From positions 62,001 to 126,000 of the forward strand of contig NZ_NEGI01000002.1 in the NCBI RefSeq assembly GCF_002135345.1: DNA of 64,000 bases, given 5' to 3'. Under the pieces are notes generated by a model. That model saw only the letters and a program-made list of their open reading frames with translations. It had not been told where the DNA came from and did no database searches. This document shows, one piece after another, positions 1 through 11,205 of the stretch. The first letter of the stretch is position 1. Every line of letters begins with the position of its first letter. The translations under genes were made by a program, and so were the position numbers. This stretch comes from Acinetobacter sp. ANC 4648. GTDB taxonomy: Bacteria > Pseudomonadota > Gammaproteobacteria > Pseudomonadales > Moraxellaceae.

Positions 1-34
1 TTCAACTATAAATAGTTAGACATGGAATACGTCA

Positions 35-580
35 ATGAAAAAGAACATTCGTCCTTATTTAGAGCATCATCCTAAAATTGACTCCACGTGTTATATCGAT
101 GAGCTCTCAGTCATTATTGGTGAAGTATCTCTAGCTGAGAATGTATCGGTTTGGCCATTTGCCGTGATCCGTGGTGATGTCAATCATATTCGAATTGGAA
201 AAAATTCAAATATTCAAGATCACTGTATGTTGCATGTTAGTCACAAAAATGATGCTAAACCCAATGGATCACCACTAATTATTGGTGAAGATGTCACCAT
301 TGGTCATCATGTGACTTTACATGGCTGTACCATTGGTAATCGTGTCTTAATTGGTATCAAAACTATAGTTTTGGATGATGTGATTATTGAAGATGAGGTC
401 ATGATTGGTGCTGGTAGTTTAGTTCCACCGCGTAAGCGTTTGGAAAGTGGATATTTATATGTCGGTAGTCCTGTACAGAAAGTCCGCCCTTTAACCGATA
501 AAGAAAAAGAGTTTTTGCCTTATTCAGCAAGACATTATGTGAAGGTCGCAAATAACTATATTGACCAATTCAATAATTAG
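35..580 (+). CDS. gamma-carbonic anhydrase family protein (YrdA-like)
   Basis: A 181-residue left-handed beta-helix protein of the gamma-carbonic anhydrase / YrdA family. Hexapeptide repeats with I/V at every sixth position run from about residue 28 to 145. The histidines expected to bind the shared metal in a trimer are present: H67 in MLHVSH, then H91 and H96, five residues apart as in the archaeal enzyme Cam. The C-terminal stretch GYLYVGSPVQKVRPL is typical of YrdA. Family members are cytoplasmic; carbonic anhydrase activity is shown for only some, so the reaction is not certain. The gene stands alone, and its promoter lies at or before the window edge. Confidence 0.9.
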   Translation: MKKNIRPYLEHHPKIDSTCYIDELSVIIGEVSLAENVSVWPFAVIRGDVNHIRIGKNSNIQDHCMLHVSHKNDAKPNGSPLIIGEDVTIGHHVTLHGCTIGNRVLIGIKTIVLDDVIIEDEVMIGAGSLVPPRKRLESGYLYVGSPVQKVRPLTDKEKEFLPYSARHYVKVANNYIDQFNN

Positions 581-698
581 TTTTTAATCTCAAAAAATTA
601 ACTAGACATTTTTATTGGTCAGAATGCCAATACTTTGATAACTACTACTGTATAAAATAAAAAATTTGATGGGAAATTCTCTTATCGCATGAATCACT

Positions 699-1295
699 TT
701 AAAGGTAAGGTTCAATATTTCTCATTGCACGTGCAACATAATCTTCCTTTTCCCCAACAGGAGCAACATAATCTATAGCATTTTTAGCTGCTTCTATACC
801 TTCTAAACGAGCAATTACCCATGTTGCAAGATAAATTGATGATAAGCACCCACCAGCTGTCGCGATATTATTTTTTGCATAAAAAGGCTGATTCAACACA
901 TCAACTCCAGCCTCTAAAACCCATGGCTTTGTAGTTATGTCAGTGCAGGCTGGAATATTATCTAATAAACCTAGTTTTGATAAAATCAATGTCCCTGAGC
1001 ATTGAGCTCCTATCAATTGGCGTGAAGGATCAAGCTTTAAGCGACTCATTAATTCTTTATCTGCTGCAATATCTCGTGTCTTCATTCCACTGCCAATAAT
1101 GACCGCATCAGCAGTATTAACATCTTCTAAAGAAGAGCTAGATTGGATTACAACACCATTCATTGAACAAACATACTCACTAGGACTTGCAATAGTAACT
1201 TTCCAGCTAGGTTTTTTAATTCGGTTTAAAATTCCTAGAGCTATTAAAGAATCCAGTTCGTTATATTGATCAAATGTCAGAATAGTTATGTGCAT
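699..1295 (-). CDS. DJ-1/PfpI family protein
   Basis: A 198-residue class I glutamine amidotransferase-like protein of the DJ-1/PfpI superfamily. It opens with a beta strand and the acidic elbow residue (LTFDQYNELDSL). A nucleophile-elbow cysteine lies in IGAQCSGT, near residue 99. Family members include chaperones, deglycases, amidases and transcription-factor sensor domains. This one has no DNA-binding extension, so it is a stand-alone domain whose substrate cannot be told. It is convergent with the preceding carbonic-anhydrase-like gene and has no operon partner. Confidence 0.85.
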   Translation of the reverse strand: MHITILTFDQYNELDSLIALGILNRIKKPSWKVTIASPSEYVCSMNGVVIQSSSSLEDVNTADAVIIGSGMKTRDIAADKELMSRLKLDPSRQLIGAQCSGTLILSKLGLLDNIPACTDITTKPWVLEAGVDVLNQPFYAKNNIATAGGCLSSIYLATWVIARLEGIEAAKNAIDYVAPVGEKEDYVARAMRNIEPYL

Positions 1296-1728
1296 CGTGG
1301 TAATTCCTAGAGCTTTATTTGATAGAGGTTTATTAAATTAACTTACAAATTATGGCTTATATAAAGTTATTTTTATTTCTTTAAAAATAAATTACTCATA
1401 TTGTTACTTCCAATAGGCTTAGGCTTTTTTAGTAAATGACCATATTTCACGCTTATTGTTGAATCGAAACTCTACAAAAATTAATGAACTAATATTAATA
1501 TTTTAAATAAAATAAACAAGCATATTATAATTAAAGTCATTTTAAATAAACTGTTCATTACTTGCCAAAAACTCTCTTAAATTAATATTTTCCTAATCAT
1601 TCCATATTTTATGAAAAACTATATTATTAACCTTACTTCTTTTCAAAGCTCGAAAGAATAAGCCAATCGGCATAGCCACCGTGCCCTAAATTTTGTAGAA
1701 TACAACTTTACTCCCACGGTGTTGCTGA
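1296..1728. other. AT-rich intergenic region, no supportable gene
   Basis: This 433-bp gap separates two divergent genes and is strongly AT-rich. Both strands break into short frames. It presumably holds the promoters of the DJ-1-like gene (leftward) and the nudix operon (rightward), but I could not single out a convincing promoter. Confidence 0.6.
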
Positions 1729-2214
1729 ATGACCACTTGGACTCCCCACGTTACTGTCGCAACGGTTGTTGAAAAAGACGGAAAATTTCTGTTTGTAGAA
1801 GAACATACAGAAGGCGTTACACATACCGTATTTAATCAACCTGCGGGGCATGTAGAAGCTGGCGAAACCATTATTCAAGCAGCGATTCGTGAAACTATGG
1901 AAGAAACAGGCCATGCTGTAGAGATAGATTCTTTATTGGGAATCTATACCTATACACCACCAATGTTTCCAGATCGTACTTATTTCAGATTTTGCTTTTT
2001 AGCGCATGTACTTGAGTATTTTCCAGAAGCTCAGTTAGACACAGGAATCATCGGCCCTGCGTGGATGACCTTAGAAGAACTGCTAGAATCTGCCCGTGCA
2101 CGTAGCCCATTGGTGATTAAAGCTGTACAAGATGCGCTTTCTGGTCAAAAATATCCTTTATCGCTCGTTTATGAGCACCAAAATTCTCCTTTAATTTCAA
2201 ATTTGGATGCCTAA
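1729..2214 (+). CDS. NUDIX hydrolase (NudJ-like), upstream of mnmA
   Basis: A 161-residue NUDIX hydrolase. The full Nudix box GX5EX7REUXEEXGU is present at residues 40-62 ([11 protein letters not shown] followed by RETMEETG), providing the Mg-binding glutamates. The layout resembles NudJ, a phosphatase of thiamine pyrophosphate and nucleotides that lies next to mnmA in many gammaproteobacteria. Its last codons lie within a few bases of the mnmA start, which indicates co-transcription and translational coupling. The exact substrate is not shown by the sequence. Confidence 0.9.
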   Translation: MTTWTPHVTVATVVEKDGKFLFVEEHTEGVTHTVFNQPAGHVEAGETIIQAAIRETMEETGHAVEIDSLLGIYTYTPPMFPDRTYFRFCFLAHVLEYFPEAQLDTGIIGPAWMTLEELLESARARSPLVIKAVQDALSGQKYPLSLVYEHQNSPLISNLDA

Positions 2215-2218
2215 TCCT

Positions 2219-3355
2219 ATGCAACAACGTGTCATCGTCGGTATGTCTGGTGGTGTAGATTCTTCTGTTTCTGCAGCACTCCTCCTTCAACAGGGATATC
2301 AAGTTGAAGGACTTTTCATGAAAAACTGGGAAGAAGATGACGGTACGGAATATTGCACGGCAATGGATGATCTGGCTGATGCACAAGCAGTCTGCGATAA
2401 AATTGGGATTAAATTACATACTGCCAACTTTGCCATGGAATATTGGGATCGTGTCTTTGAACATTTCCTCGCAGAATATGCCGCAGGTCGTACGCCTAAT
2501 CCAGATATTCTATGTAATAAAGAAATTAAATTTCGTGCATTCTTAGACCATGCAGTTAATTTAGGTGCAGATTTTATTGCGACTGGACATTATTGTCGTC
2601 GTGGTGAAACGATGACCAATTCTAAAGGTGATCAATACGCTCCTTTACTGCGTGGCGTAGACCAAAACAAAGACCAAACGTATTTTTTACATGCGGTACA
2701 TGGTCGTGAAATTAATCAAACATTGTTCCCTGTTGGTGAAATTGAAAAACCAGAAGTCCGCAGAATTGCAGAAGAACTTGGTTTAGCCACAGCCAAGAAA
2801 AAAGACTCTACAGGTATTTGTTTTATTGGTGAACGTCGTTTCAATGATTTCCTTAAACAATATTTACCCGCTCAACCCGGTAAAATTGTCCTAGATACAG
2901 GAAAAGAGGTTGGTGAACATCACGGCTTAATGTACTATACGCTCGGTCAGCGTGGTGGTATTGGCTTAGGTGGAATTAAAGATGTTGCTGAAGGCGCATG
3001 GTTTGTTCTGCATAAAGATATCGAAGGAAATCGTCTGGTTGTCGGTCAAGGTCATGAACATCCATTAATGCTCAGTACGACATTATGGAGTGAAAGCATT
3101 GACTGGGTTGCAGGAGAACAAGAAATTCCTGCAATAGGTTTCCTGTGCACAGCTAAAACTCGATATCGCCAACCCGATCAAGCGTGTACAATTTTTAAAG
3201 ATGATGCTACACCGAATGGTGTGCGTGTTGAATTTGATGAGCCACAACGAGCAGTCACACCGGGTCAAAGTGTGGTATTCTATGTGGGTGAAATGTGTTT
3301 AGGTGGTGGTGTGATTCACCATACCAATGCACCAAAACCAGACTTTATTGATTAA
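2219..3355 (+). CDS. mnmA: tRNA-specific 2-thiouridine synthase MnmA
   Basis: MnmA adenylates and thiolates U34 of the glutamate, glutamine and lysine tRNAs in the cytoplasm, using sulfur passed along the Tus relay. Visible features are the PP-loop GMSGGVDSS near the N-terminus and the two catalytic cysteines, in [10 protein letters not shown] (about residue 99) and [12 protein letters not shown] (about residue 201). The ATG giving [12 protein letters not shown] is preferred. An ATG 12 bp upstream (2207) is in frame and would overlap the nudix stop. The length of about 378 residues is normal. It heads the conserved mnmA-hflD-purB run. Confidence 0.97.
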   Translation: MQQRVIVGMSGGVDSSVSAALLLQQGYQVEGLFMKNWEEDDGTEYCTAMDDLADAQAVCDKIGIKLHTANFAMEYWDRVFEHFLAEYAAGRTPNPDILCNKEIKFRAFLDHAVNLGADFIATGHYCRRGETMTNSKGDQYAPLLRGVDQNKDQTYFLHAVHGREINQTLFPVGEIEKPEVRRIAEELGLATAKKKDSTGICFIGERRFNDFLKQYLPAQPGKIVLDTGKEVGEHHGLMYYTLGQRGGIGLGGIKDVAEGAWFVLHKDIEGNRLVVGQGHEHPLMLSTTLWSESIDWVAGEQEIPAIGFLCTAKTRYRQPDQACTIFKDDATPNGVRVEFDEPQRAVTPGQSVVFYVGEMCLGGGVIHHTNAPKPDFID

Positions 3356-3385
3356 AGTTTAAAAATTGTTTAAAGGAATTTAGGC

Positions 3386-4117
3386 ATGGTTGAGTTACCC
3401 TTTCAACAGCCTCGTACTTTGAATCAACGCCAAAATCGTGCGTTGGCATTAGCAGCTGTGTTCCAAGCAACGCAGCTCACACATATGAATGCCATGTCGG
3501 GACGACAAAGCATTGGTGAAAGCGGTAGCTTTTATTTTGAGCAATTGATTAAAGCCAGTTTAAATATTCGCCCTGCTGACAATACATCAAATCAAACTTT
3601 AGATTTTTTTAGTCAGCTGGCCGATATTTCCTTAGGCTTAAAAACCCTCGAAAGTAGCATTACCCAACCCTTCACACCCTCACCAAAATCTCGAATTCCT
3701 AAAATGGCCAATGCAAAATTGCCCATGACCTATGCAATGGCTTTATTATCCTTAGAAAAAAAAGTATATAGTCAGCCCCACTGTGTAGAAATTATTGAAA
3801 AATCTCAACAGAAAATCCTAAAACAGCTATCGTTCTTTGATAATAACTATCTACATCCCAGTATTATTGCCAACTTAGCACAAGCCTATGTAGACACTGC
3901 AGGGCAAATTAATCCCCGTATTTTAGTTCGTGGTAATGCAGAGGCTTTTAAAGATGCCTCACATACCAACCGAATTCGCGCTTGCTTATTTACTGGCTTA
4001 CAAATGGCGCATTTATGGCGTCAATTGGGCGGTAGCTCATGGAATATGATTTTCAGTAAGCGTAAGTTACTTCAAGATATTCAAGATCTGGCTCGGTTAC
4101 AGTATCAGGTGGTTTAA
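3386..4117 (+). CDS. hflD: HflD homolog (high-frequency lysogenization protein)
   Basis: A 243-residue mostly helical protein beginning [31 protein letters not shown]. The RNRxLALAxxxQAxxL motif and the C-terminal [22 protein letters not shown] block identify HflD. In Escherichia coli HflD binds lambda CII and helps its degradation; the housekeeping role is unclear. Its position between mnmA and purB is the usual one. The intergenic distances (30 bp before, under 60 bp after) suggest one transcript. Confidence 0.92.
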   Translation: MVELPFQQPRTLNQRQNRALALAAVFQATQLTHMNAMSGRQSIGESGSFYFEQLIKASLNIRPADNTSNQTLDFFSQLADISLGLKTLESSITQPFTPSPKSRIPKMANAKLPMTYAMALLSLEKKVYSQPHCVEIIEKSQQKILKQLSFFDNNYLHPSIIANLAQAYVDTAGQINPRILVRGNAEAFKDASHTNRIRACLFTGLQMAHLWRQLGGSSWNMIFSKRKLLQDIQDLARLQYQVV

Positions 4118-4130
4118 ATCTGATTTGTAG

Positions 4131-5564
<1,434 letters not shown>

Positions 5565-5591
5565 TCTTCACCTAGTGATGTAGTAAATTTT

Positions 5592-5620
5592 AAAATGCGG
5601 AGCTTTAGCTTCGCATTTTT
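5592..5620 (+). terminator. rho-independent terminator after purB
   Basis: The inverted repeat AAATGCGGAGC / GCTTCGCATTT with a short loop is followed by a T run. It closes the nudix-mnmA-hflD-purB transcript. Confidence 0.85.
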
Positions 5621-5669
5621 TATGCTTTTTAATTACAATGCCTGAAATATAATTACAGATCAAAATGCA

Positions 5670-6311
5670 ATGATTTATTATAAATTGACTTTAAAACATT
5701 GGCTTTTACTCGCCATTTTAGGGCTTGCAATTATTCTTGCAAGTATCCACCCACTGGAAATGGAGTCTTATTTATTACATCAGGTTGGTACATTACTGAT
5801 GCTCATTGCCTTATTCTTTTGTCAAAAAAAGGTAGGGTTAAGCTACACAACATTTCTATGCTATATTTTATTTCTTCTAATTCATGTCTCTGCTGCACAC
5901 TATTTATACTCCTATGTCCCGTATAATGATTGGATCAAATCAGTCTTCCATTTTGATTTAAACCAAGCAATGGGATGGTCACGCAATATGTACGATCGCT
6001 TGGTACATTTTGTCTACGGCTTATTTCTCTATCCTTTTTTCTATCGTTTATTCCAAGTCTATTTACCGACATTAAAGCCCAAAATATTATTTATTTTGGT
6101 GATTCAATTTGTCATGGCGAGCAGTTTATTTTATGAATGGATTGAATGGTGGATTGCGATTGCTCTGTCACCCGAACAAGCAGAAAACTACAATGGCCAA
6201 CAAGGTGATGTTTGGGATGCCCATCAAGACATGCTTTTGGCAACCATAGGCGCAATCATGGCTGGACTCATTCAACTACTCAACACACAGAAGCCAAGCC
6301 AGTTAGATTAA
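5670..6311 (+). CDS. DUF2238 inner membrane protein (YjdF-like)
   Basis: A 213-residue polytopic membrane protein with about six hydrophobic segments. The conserved DUF2238 signature is present: MYDRLVHFVYGL, then FYEWIEWW, and the acidic block QQGDVWDAHQDMLLATIGA before the last membrane span. Homologs such as YjdF have no established function. It is a single gene between the purB terminator and a VIT family gene. Family assignment is firm; function is unknown. Confidence 0.88.
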   Translation: MIYYKLTLKHWLLLAILGLAIILASIHPLEMESYLLHQVGTLLMLIALFFCQKKVGLSYTTFLCYILFLLIHVSAAHYLYSYVPYNDWIKSVFHFDLNQAMGWSRNMYDRLVHFVYGLFLYPFFYRLFQVYLPTLKPKILFILVIQFVMASSLFYEWIEWWIAIALSPEQAENYNGQQGDVWDAHQDMLLATIGAIMAGLIQLLNTQKPSQLD

Positions 6312-6448
6312 TCTAAACTTTGGATTATTTTGTACATTGCTATTCATTTAATTTTGTCATGCTAAATTGCGACTATGCCAGAATCAATCATGACAAAATT
6401 ACATATTTCAATTATGCTTAAATTAAAATCATTAAATAATTTAAGCAT

Positions 6449-7150
6449 ATGAACCACTCACATCATATAGAACCACATTATATTCATCGCACGGGATGGT
6501 TACGTGCCTCTGTACTTGGCGCGAATGATGGGATTATCTCTGTCACCAGTTTAGTCATGGGCATGGCTGCAAGTGGAGCCTCTACCCATACGCTGCTTAT
6601 TGCTTGTATTGCTGGTTTGATTTCGGGTGCAACCTCGATGGCTGCAGGTGAGTATATTTCTGTTAAATCTCAAGTAGATATTGAGAAAGCGGATTTAAAA
6701 TTTGAAGCTAAGGAATTAGAAAAAAATCCACATTTAGAACTCAAAGAACTCACTCAAATCTATATTCACAGAGGATTAAGTCCTGAGCTTGCACATGAAG
6801 TCGCGGTACAACTTACTGAAAAAGATGCACTAGAAGCCCATGCCCGTGATGAAATTGGAATTAATGAAATAACAGCAGCAAAACCAGTTCAAGCTGCATT
6901 CTCATCGGCCATCTCATTTTCAGCTGGCGCACTTTTCCCAATGATTTCAATTCTGATTAGTCCAGACCAATATTTGAAAATGACAGTTTTAATTGTAGGT
7001 ATTTTTTCATTAGCTGGATTAGGGGCATTGTCGAGTTATTATGCGGGAACATCGTTGGCCAAAGGAAGTTTAAGAGTGACCGTTTGGGGCATTATCGCAA
7101 TGGCTTTTTCTAGTTGGATTGGTTCATTATTCCAAGTTAGTCCTCTTTAA
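6449..7150 (+). CDS. VIT1/CCC1 family membrane protein
   Basis: A 233-residue membrane protein of the VIT1/CCC1 family, which moves Fe(II) or Mn(II) across membranes in yeast and plants. The signature WLRASVLGANDGIISVTSLVMGMAASG spans the first membrane helix. A second helix with GATSMAAGEYISVKSQ is followed by an acidic cytoplasmic segment (residues about 80-145) and three more membrane helices. The N-terminal histidines (HSHHIEPHYIH) may bind metal. It has its own upstream region and is not in an obvious operon. Bacterial substrates are inferred from the family. Confidence 0.9.
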   Translation: MNHSHHIEPHYIHRTGWLRASVLGANDGIISVTSLVMGMAASGASTHTLLIACIAGLISGATSMAAGEYISVKSQVDIEKADLKFEAKELEKNPHLELKELTQIYIHRGLSPELAHEVAVQLTEKDALEAHARDEIGINEITAAKPVQAAFSSAISFSAGALFPMISILISPDQYLKMTVLIVGIFSLAGLGALSSYYAGTSLAKGSLRVTVWGIIAMAFSSWIGSLFQVSPL

Positions 7151-7404
7151 TGCAATTAATATATATGCTCTTATATTCTAAAAAATTTGGTTTAATTGTT
7201 CCCTATAGAGTAAAAATATTACCTAAATAACTAAATCAAAATATTTTTTAGATGTTTAATCTGAATAAAGGTAACAACTGTTTAAGTTTTAAAATCTACA
7301 ATTACTGAAACTTTTCGCTTCTATATTTCTAGAATAAATAATGAATATTATTTGCTTGTTTGCAACTGCATGGCTACTTTATAGCAACAAGAAGGAATCG
7401 CCTT

Positions 7405-8448
7405 ATGACTTTACTAGATCGATTACAGATTAAACATCCTATTTTTTTAGCACCAATGGCGGGTGTATCTACACCAGAACTTGCAGCCGAAGTTACGAAT
7501 CAAGGTGGACTCGGTTCCTTAGGTATCGGTGCGAGTTCAATTGAATCAGCCCGAGCACAAATTTTAAAAACAAAACAACTGACGGATGGCTCTTTTCAAC
7601 TCAACTTTTTTTGCCATACACCAGCCAAATTAAACATTAGTGAAAATAATGCATGGATTCAGTATATTACTCCTCATTTTGAAAAGTTTGGAGCTACACC
7701 TCCAAGTGAATTAAAATGTATTTATCCAAGTTTTTTAGATGATGATGAGTTTCTTCATTTAGTGTTAGAAACTCAACCGAAGGCTGTAAGTTTCCATTTC
7801 GGTATTCCAAATGAGTATCAAATTCAACAACTCAAAGATGCAGATATTATCACCATGGTTTCCGCTACTAATTTAGCTGAAGCACTGGCCATTGAAGTTG
7901 CTGGTATTGATATTATTATTGCACAAGGAATTGAAGCAGGTGGACATCGCGGTATCTTCAATCAAACATTTGATGGCGCAATTAAAACAGAAAATTTGGT
8001 TCAATTGATCAAACAACATTGCTCATTACCCATCGTTGCTGCAGGTGGGATTATGAATGGTCAACAGGCAAATTCAATGCTGAAGTTTGGTGCAGAAGCC
8101 GTACAATTGGGTACTGCATTCGTACAATGTAAAACCTCTAGTGCCAATGCAGCTTATCGACAAGCGCTATTTAGCCATCCATTAACACAAATTACGGCCA
8201 GTATTTCAGGACGTCCTGCACGTGGTCTAATTAATGATTGGCATACTCAGGTTGATTTACCCAACCGCCCACAAGTTGCAGCCTATCCTTATGCATATGA
8301 TTTAGCTAAACAATTAAATACATTAGCACTCAAAAGTGGTGATATTGGGTATGGTGCATTCTGGGCAGGTAGTAATGTTGCACAGATTAGAGAATTAGAA
8401 GCCGCTGATTTAATTAATCAGTTAGTTTTAGAAATGAACCAATATTAA
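7405..8448 (+). CDS. nitronate monooxygenase family FMN protein
   Basis: A TIM-barrel FMN enzyme of the class I nitronate monooxygenase / 2-nitropropane dioxygenase family, 347 residues. Visible motifs are the N-terminal HPIFLAPMAGVSTPELAAEV, the glycine and histidine loop AQGIEAGGHRG, and the phosphate-binding AAGGIMNGQQ with GAEAVQLGTAF. These enzymes oxidise alkyl nitronates, including propionate-3-nitronate. The ATG at 7405 is chosen because it follows an AGAAGGA site; an in-frame ATG at 7360 would add 15 residues not typical of the family. It converges on the DinB-like gene with a shared terminator. Confidence 0.9.
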   Translation: MTLLDRLQIKHPIFLAPMAGVSTPELAAEVTNQGGLGSLGIGASSIESARAQILKTKQLTDGSFQLNFFCHTPAKLNISENNAWIQYITPHFEKFGATPPSELKCIYPSFLDDDEFLHLVLETQPKAVSFHFGIPNEYQIQQLKDADIITMVSATNLAEALAIEVAGIDIIIAQGIEAGGHRGIFNQTFDGAIKTENLVQLIKQHCSLPIVAAGGIMNGQQANSMLKFGAEAVQLGTAFVQCKTSSANAAYRQALFSHPLTQITASISGRPARGLINDWHTQVDLPNRPQVAAYPYAYDLAKQLNTLALKSGDIGYGAFWAGSNVAQIRELEAADLINQLVLEMNQY

Positions 8449-8451
8449 TCT

Positions 8452-8487
8452 GAAGGACCTGATTTCAAAATTTAAATCAGGTCCTTT
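8452..8487. terminator. bidirectional terminator between convergent genes
   Basis: A 13-bp perfect inverted repeat, AAGGACCTGATTT / AAATCAGGTCCTT, lies between the stop codons of two convergent genes. It can end transcription in either direction, although T runs are short. Confidence 0.7.
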
Positions 8488-8489
8488 GG

Positions 8490-9011
8490 TTATTTTTGAT
8501 GATGAACTCTACTCTGCTCAGCCAACATATAGACCAAATCTAATTCTGGACAGTCATAACCCAAAGCTGTCAGTGCTGCCGTAATTTGACCACGATGATG
8601 GGTTCCATGATTAAACACATGCATTAATGTCGCTGTAAATGGTAAGCACAATTCTTCTCCATTAACGCGCCTATAACTTAAATTCCCAATAAGTTGCTTA
8701 TCTGTTAAAGCATGAATAAAATCAATCCAATGCTGCGACTTTGTAATTAGCTGCTCTAAACATAAAAAACACTCAGTTTCTATACTGGTCGATAATGCGA
8801 TTGTTGGTGAAATTCCTGCTGTAAAACGTGGATACCATAAATAATGCTCTCCCAAGAGAAGATGATTTAAAGTTCCAAAAATACTTTTAAAAAATAAACC
8901 GCTATCACGATATAAATCCTCATCATTAACGGTTTTAAGATGCTGTGCTAATCGTTTAGTGGCCCAAATATTATATTGCGCCATAAGTAATAATTGTTCT
9001 TTACACATCAT
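8490..9011 (-). CDS. DinB family protein
   Basis: A 173-residue four-helix protein of the DinB/YfiT superfamily. The start MAQYNIWATKRLAQHL, the histidine in GTLNHLLLGEHYLW and the pair HxxxH in FNHGTHHRGQI form the expected three-histidine metal site. Known members include thiol-dependent S-transferases, but most are uncharacterised. It stands alone. The ORF starts with two adjacent methionines, either of which could be used. Confidence 0.88.
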   Translation of the reverse strand: MMCKEQLLLMAQYNIWATKRLAQHLKTVNDEDLYRDSGLFFKSIFGTLNHLLLGEHYLWYPRFTAGISPTIALSTSIETECFLCLEQLITKSQHWIDFIHALTDKQLIGNLSYRRVNGEELCLPFTATLMHVFNHGTHHRGQITAALTALGYDCPELDLVYMLAEQSRVHHQK

Positions 9012-9097
9012 ATGACCATTTTTATGAAAGATATTGAATTAATTAAATATATACCATTTAAGTCTATTCTTTAATCAAACATTCAATATCTGAAATT

Positions 9098-9131
9098 AAA
9101 AAAGCCGATACTTTTGAGTATCGGCTTTTTT
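9098..9131. terminator. terminator downstream of the S49 protease gene
   Basis: The inverted repeat AAAAAAGCCGATACT / AGTATCGGCTTTTTT with a 4-base loop has A and T runs on both flanks, so it can work on either strand. It lies just past the stop of the leftward protease gene. Confidence 0.85.
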
Positions 9132-9148
9132 GCTAAAAAAAAATCGAC

Positions 9149-10111
9149 TTAAAAACGGTTATCTTTAAACATCGGTAAAGCAGTATTGTGTTTAATCACT
9201 TCATTCACCAATTTATTCATCGCAGCTGGAATAAAGGCATCTGCCATTTGTGCAGCCTGCAAACCCAATTTTTCACCTAATGTAGGTTTACGGCGTGTTT
9301 GAATCACATACACATCATGCTGTGCTAACAATGCCAAAATATATTCATCTGAGGTTTGTAATTTGTCTACCAAGTTTAAATCAAGTGCATCTTGACCATA
9401 CCAATGCTCACCTGTTGCCACTTTTTCAATATTTAGTTGCGGACGATACTTTTCAACAAAATGCTTAAATAAATTATGCGTTTGTTGTAGCTCTTCTTCA
9501 AATTTCGCTTTACCTTCAGCAGTATTTTCACCAAACATCGTCACAGTACGTTTGAACTCACCTGCAGTATACAATTCAAAGTCAACATGGTGCTCTTTTA
9601 ACAAACGATTAAAGTTTGGAACTTGAGCGACTACACCAATTGAACCCACAATCGCAAATGGTGCAGAAATAATTTCACTGGCAATACACGCCATCATATA
9701 ACCACCACTTGCAGCAACTTTGTCAACACAAATGGTTAAATGGAATCCTGCATCACGTAAACGAACCAATTGTGCAGCAGCCAGACCATAACCATGCACC
9801 ATACCACCTGGACTTTCCAAACGAACGACTACACGATCACGCCCTGCTTTTGCGGTTGCTAAAATAAGCGTAATTTCCTCACGAATATTCTCTACTGCTG
9901 AGGCCTGAACATCACCTTTAAAATCTAATACATAAATTTTTTGATTGGTTTTCTTGCGGCTACGTGCTTCTTTACTGAATTGTTGTGTTAACTGTAAAAG
10001 TTCAAATTTAGATGCTGTAGTTTGTGCAATTTTTTTTCTTTGTTCATTCATTCGTGCATTCAAATGGCTCACACAAATTTCGGCAGGAACTTTAGGTAAG
10101 TGAAATAGCAT
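9149..10111 (-). CDS. sohB: S49 family serine peptidase (SohB-like)
   Basis: A 320-residue peptidase of the SppA/SohB family (S49). The catalytic serine is S135 in DKVAASGGYMMA. The general-base lysine is most likely K187 in AGEFKRTV, 52 residues downstream as in this family. The beta-alpha crotonase-like core starts near residue 58. Unlike Escherichia coli SohB, I see no N-terminal membrane helix: the first 55 residues are charged and helical. The substrate is unknown. It follows pstB in the same direction but is separated by a terminator. Confidence 0.85.
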   Translation of the reverse strand: MLFHLPKVPAEICVSHLNARMNEQRKKIAQTTASKFELLQLTQQFSKEARSRKKTNQKIYVLDFKGDVQASAVENIREEITLILATAKAGRDRVVVRLESPGGMVHGYGLAAAQLVRLRDAGFHLTICVDKVAASGGYMMACIASEIISAPFAIVGSIGVVAQVPNFNRLLKEHHVDFELYTAGEFKRTVTMFGENTAEGKAKFEEELQQTHNLFKHFVEKYRPQLNIEKVATGEHWYGQDALDLNLVDKLQTSDEYILALLAQHDVYVIQTRRKPTLGEKLGLQAAQMADAFIPAAMNKLVNEVIKHNTALPMFKDNRF

Positions 10112-10236
10112 AAAGGGATCAAACTCATATATTCGTATTTATAGCTTTAAGATGTGGGCTTTAGTGTAAAAATTCAATAGCGCAACTGTATTTTCTTCAG
10201 GCAAAATATACACAAGAATTCTGATTCCTAAAGCAT

Positions 10237-10264
10237 AAAAAAGAGCCATAAGGCTCTTTTTTAA
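10237..10264 (-). terminator. terminator at the end of the pst operon
   Basis: AAAAGAGCC / GGCTCTTTT with a 4-base loop and a T run on each flank lies just downstream of the pstB stop. It separates the pst operon from the S49 protease gene. Confidence 0.85.
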
Positions 10265-10278
10265 AACATAATCTAATA

Positions 10279-11190
10279 TTAACCAAAACGCCCAGTAATA
10301 TATGCTTCTGTTAATTGATGATCTGGCTGCGTAAAGACTTTTTCAGTTGAATTGACTTCAATCAAATCGCCTAAATGAAAATAAGCGGTACGATCAGAGA
10401 CTCGTGCTGCCTGTTGCATAGAGTGTGTGACAATCGCAATGGTGTACTGATGTGAAAGTTCAGAAATCAACTCTTCTACTTTGGCCGTTGCAATAGGATC
10501 CAGTGCCGAACAAGGCTCATCCATCAAGATGACTTCAGGACTCACCGCAATGGTTCGTGCGATACAAAGACGTTGTTGCTGACCACCTGAAAGCCCTGTA
10601 CCGGGTTGATTCAAACGATCTTTCACTTCATCCCACAGACCCGCTTTACGTAAACTGTTCTCTACAATTTCTTCTAGGTCGTATTTATCACGTGCTAATC
10701 CATGTAGTTTCGGACCATATGCTACATTATCAAAAATAGATTTTGGGAATGGATTGGGTTTTTGAAATACCATACCCACTTGTGCACGAAGTAAGACCAC
10801 ATCTAAATCTGGATCATAGATATCTTGATTATCTAAACAAACTTTACCGGTCACACGACAACTATCAATGGTGTCATTCATTCGGTTTAAGGTTCGCAAA
10901 AAGGTCGACTTACCACAGCCAGATGGCCCAATGAATGCAATCACTTCATTTTCATAAATTTGAAGATCAATACCTTTAATCGCTTCTGCTTCGCCATAAT
11001 AAACATGAACATCTTCAGCACTGAGCTTTACCGTGCTATTTTTTTCTTTTTTCGCTGGTGATGATTCAAACTGAGAAACAAAAGAAGTAGCTTGACGCTT
11101 TTGTTCTGTACCTGTTGAAGTAAATTGAGCATGTTCTGAATTCACGGTTTTATCCTGTTCTAAGGAATTTTTAATTTCTGTCGTATTCAT
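10279..11190 (-). CDS. pstB: phosphate ABC transporter ATP-binding protein PstB
   Basis: PstB hydrolyses ATP to drive phosphate import through PstCA. The protein shows Walker [10 protein letters not shown], the signature LSGGQQQRL, Walker [14 protein letters not shown] and the H-loop VTHSM. It is about 303 residues long because of an N-terminal charged extension of roughly 50 residues before the ABC core (Escherichia coli PstB has 257). It is the last gene of pstS-pstC-pstA-pstB. No phoU follows; the next feature is a terminator. Confidence 0.97.
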   Translation of the reverse strand: MNTTEIKNSLEQDKTVNSEHAQFTSTGTEQKRQATSFVSQFESSPAKKEKNSTVKLSAEDVHVYYGEAEAIKGIDLQIYENEVIAFIGPSGCGKSTFLRTLNRMNDTIDSCRVTGKVCLDNQDIYDPDLDVVLLRAQVGMVFQKPNPFPKSIFDNVAYGPKLHGLARDKYDLEEIVENSLRKAGLWDEVKDRLNQPGTGLSGGQQQRLCIARTIAVSPEVILMDEPCSALDPIATAKVEELISELSHQYTIAIVTHSMQQAARVSDRTAYFHLGDLIEVNSTEKVFTQPDHQLTEAYITGRFG

Positions 11191-11205
11191 CTATTCTGTC
11201 CTATT

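Noticed and set aside
1340..1640. Protein-like fragments on the minus strand of the gap after the DJ-1-like gene
   Set aside because: Frames are broken by stops about as often as expected for such AT-rich DNA, and no consistent product emerged.
1708..1914. Minus-strand frame over the start of the nudix gene
   Set aside because: It is antisense to a clear coding region and has no family features.
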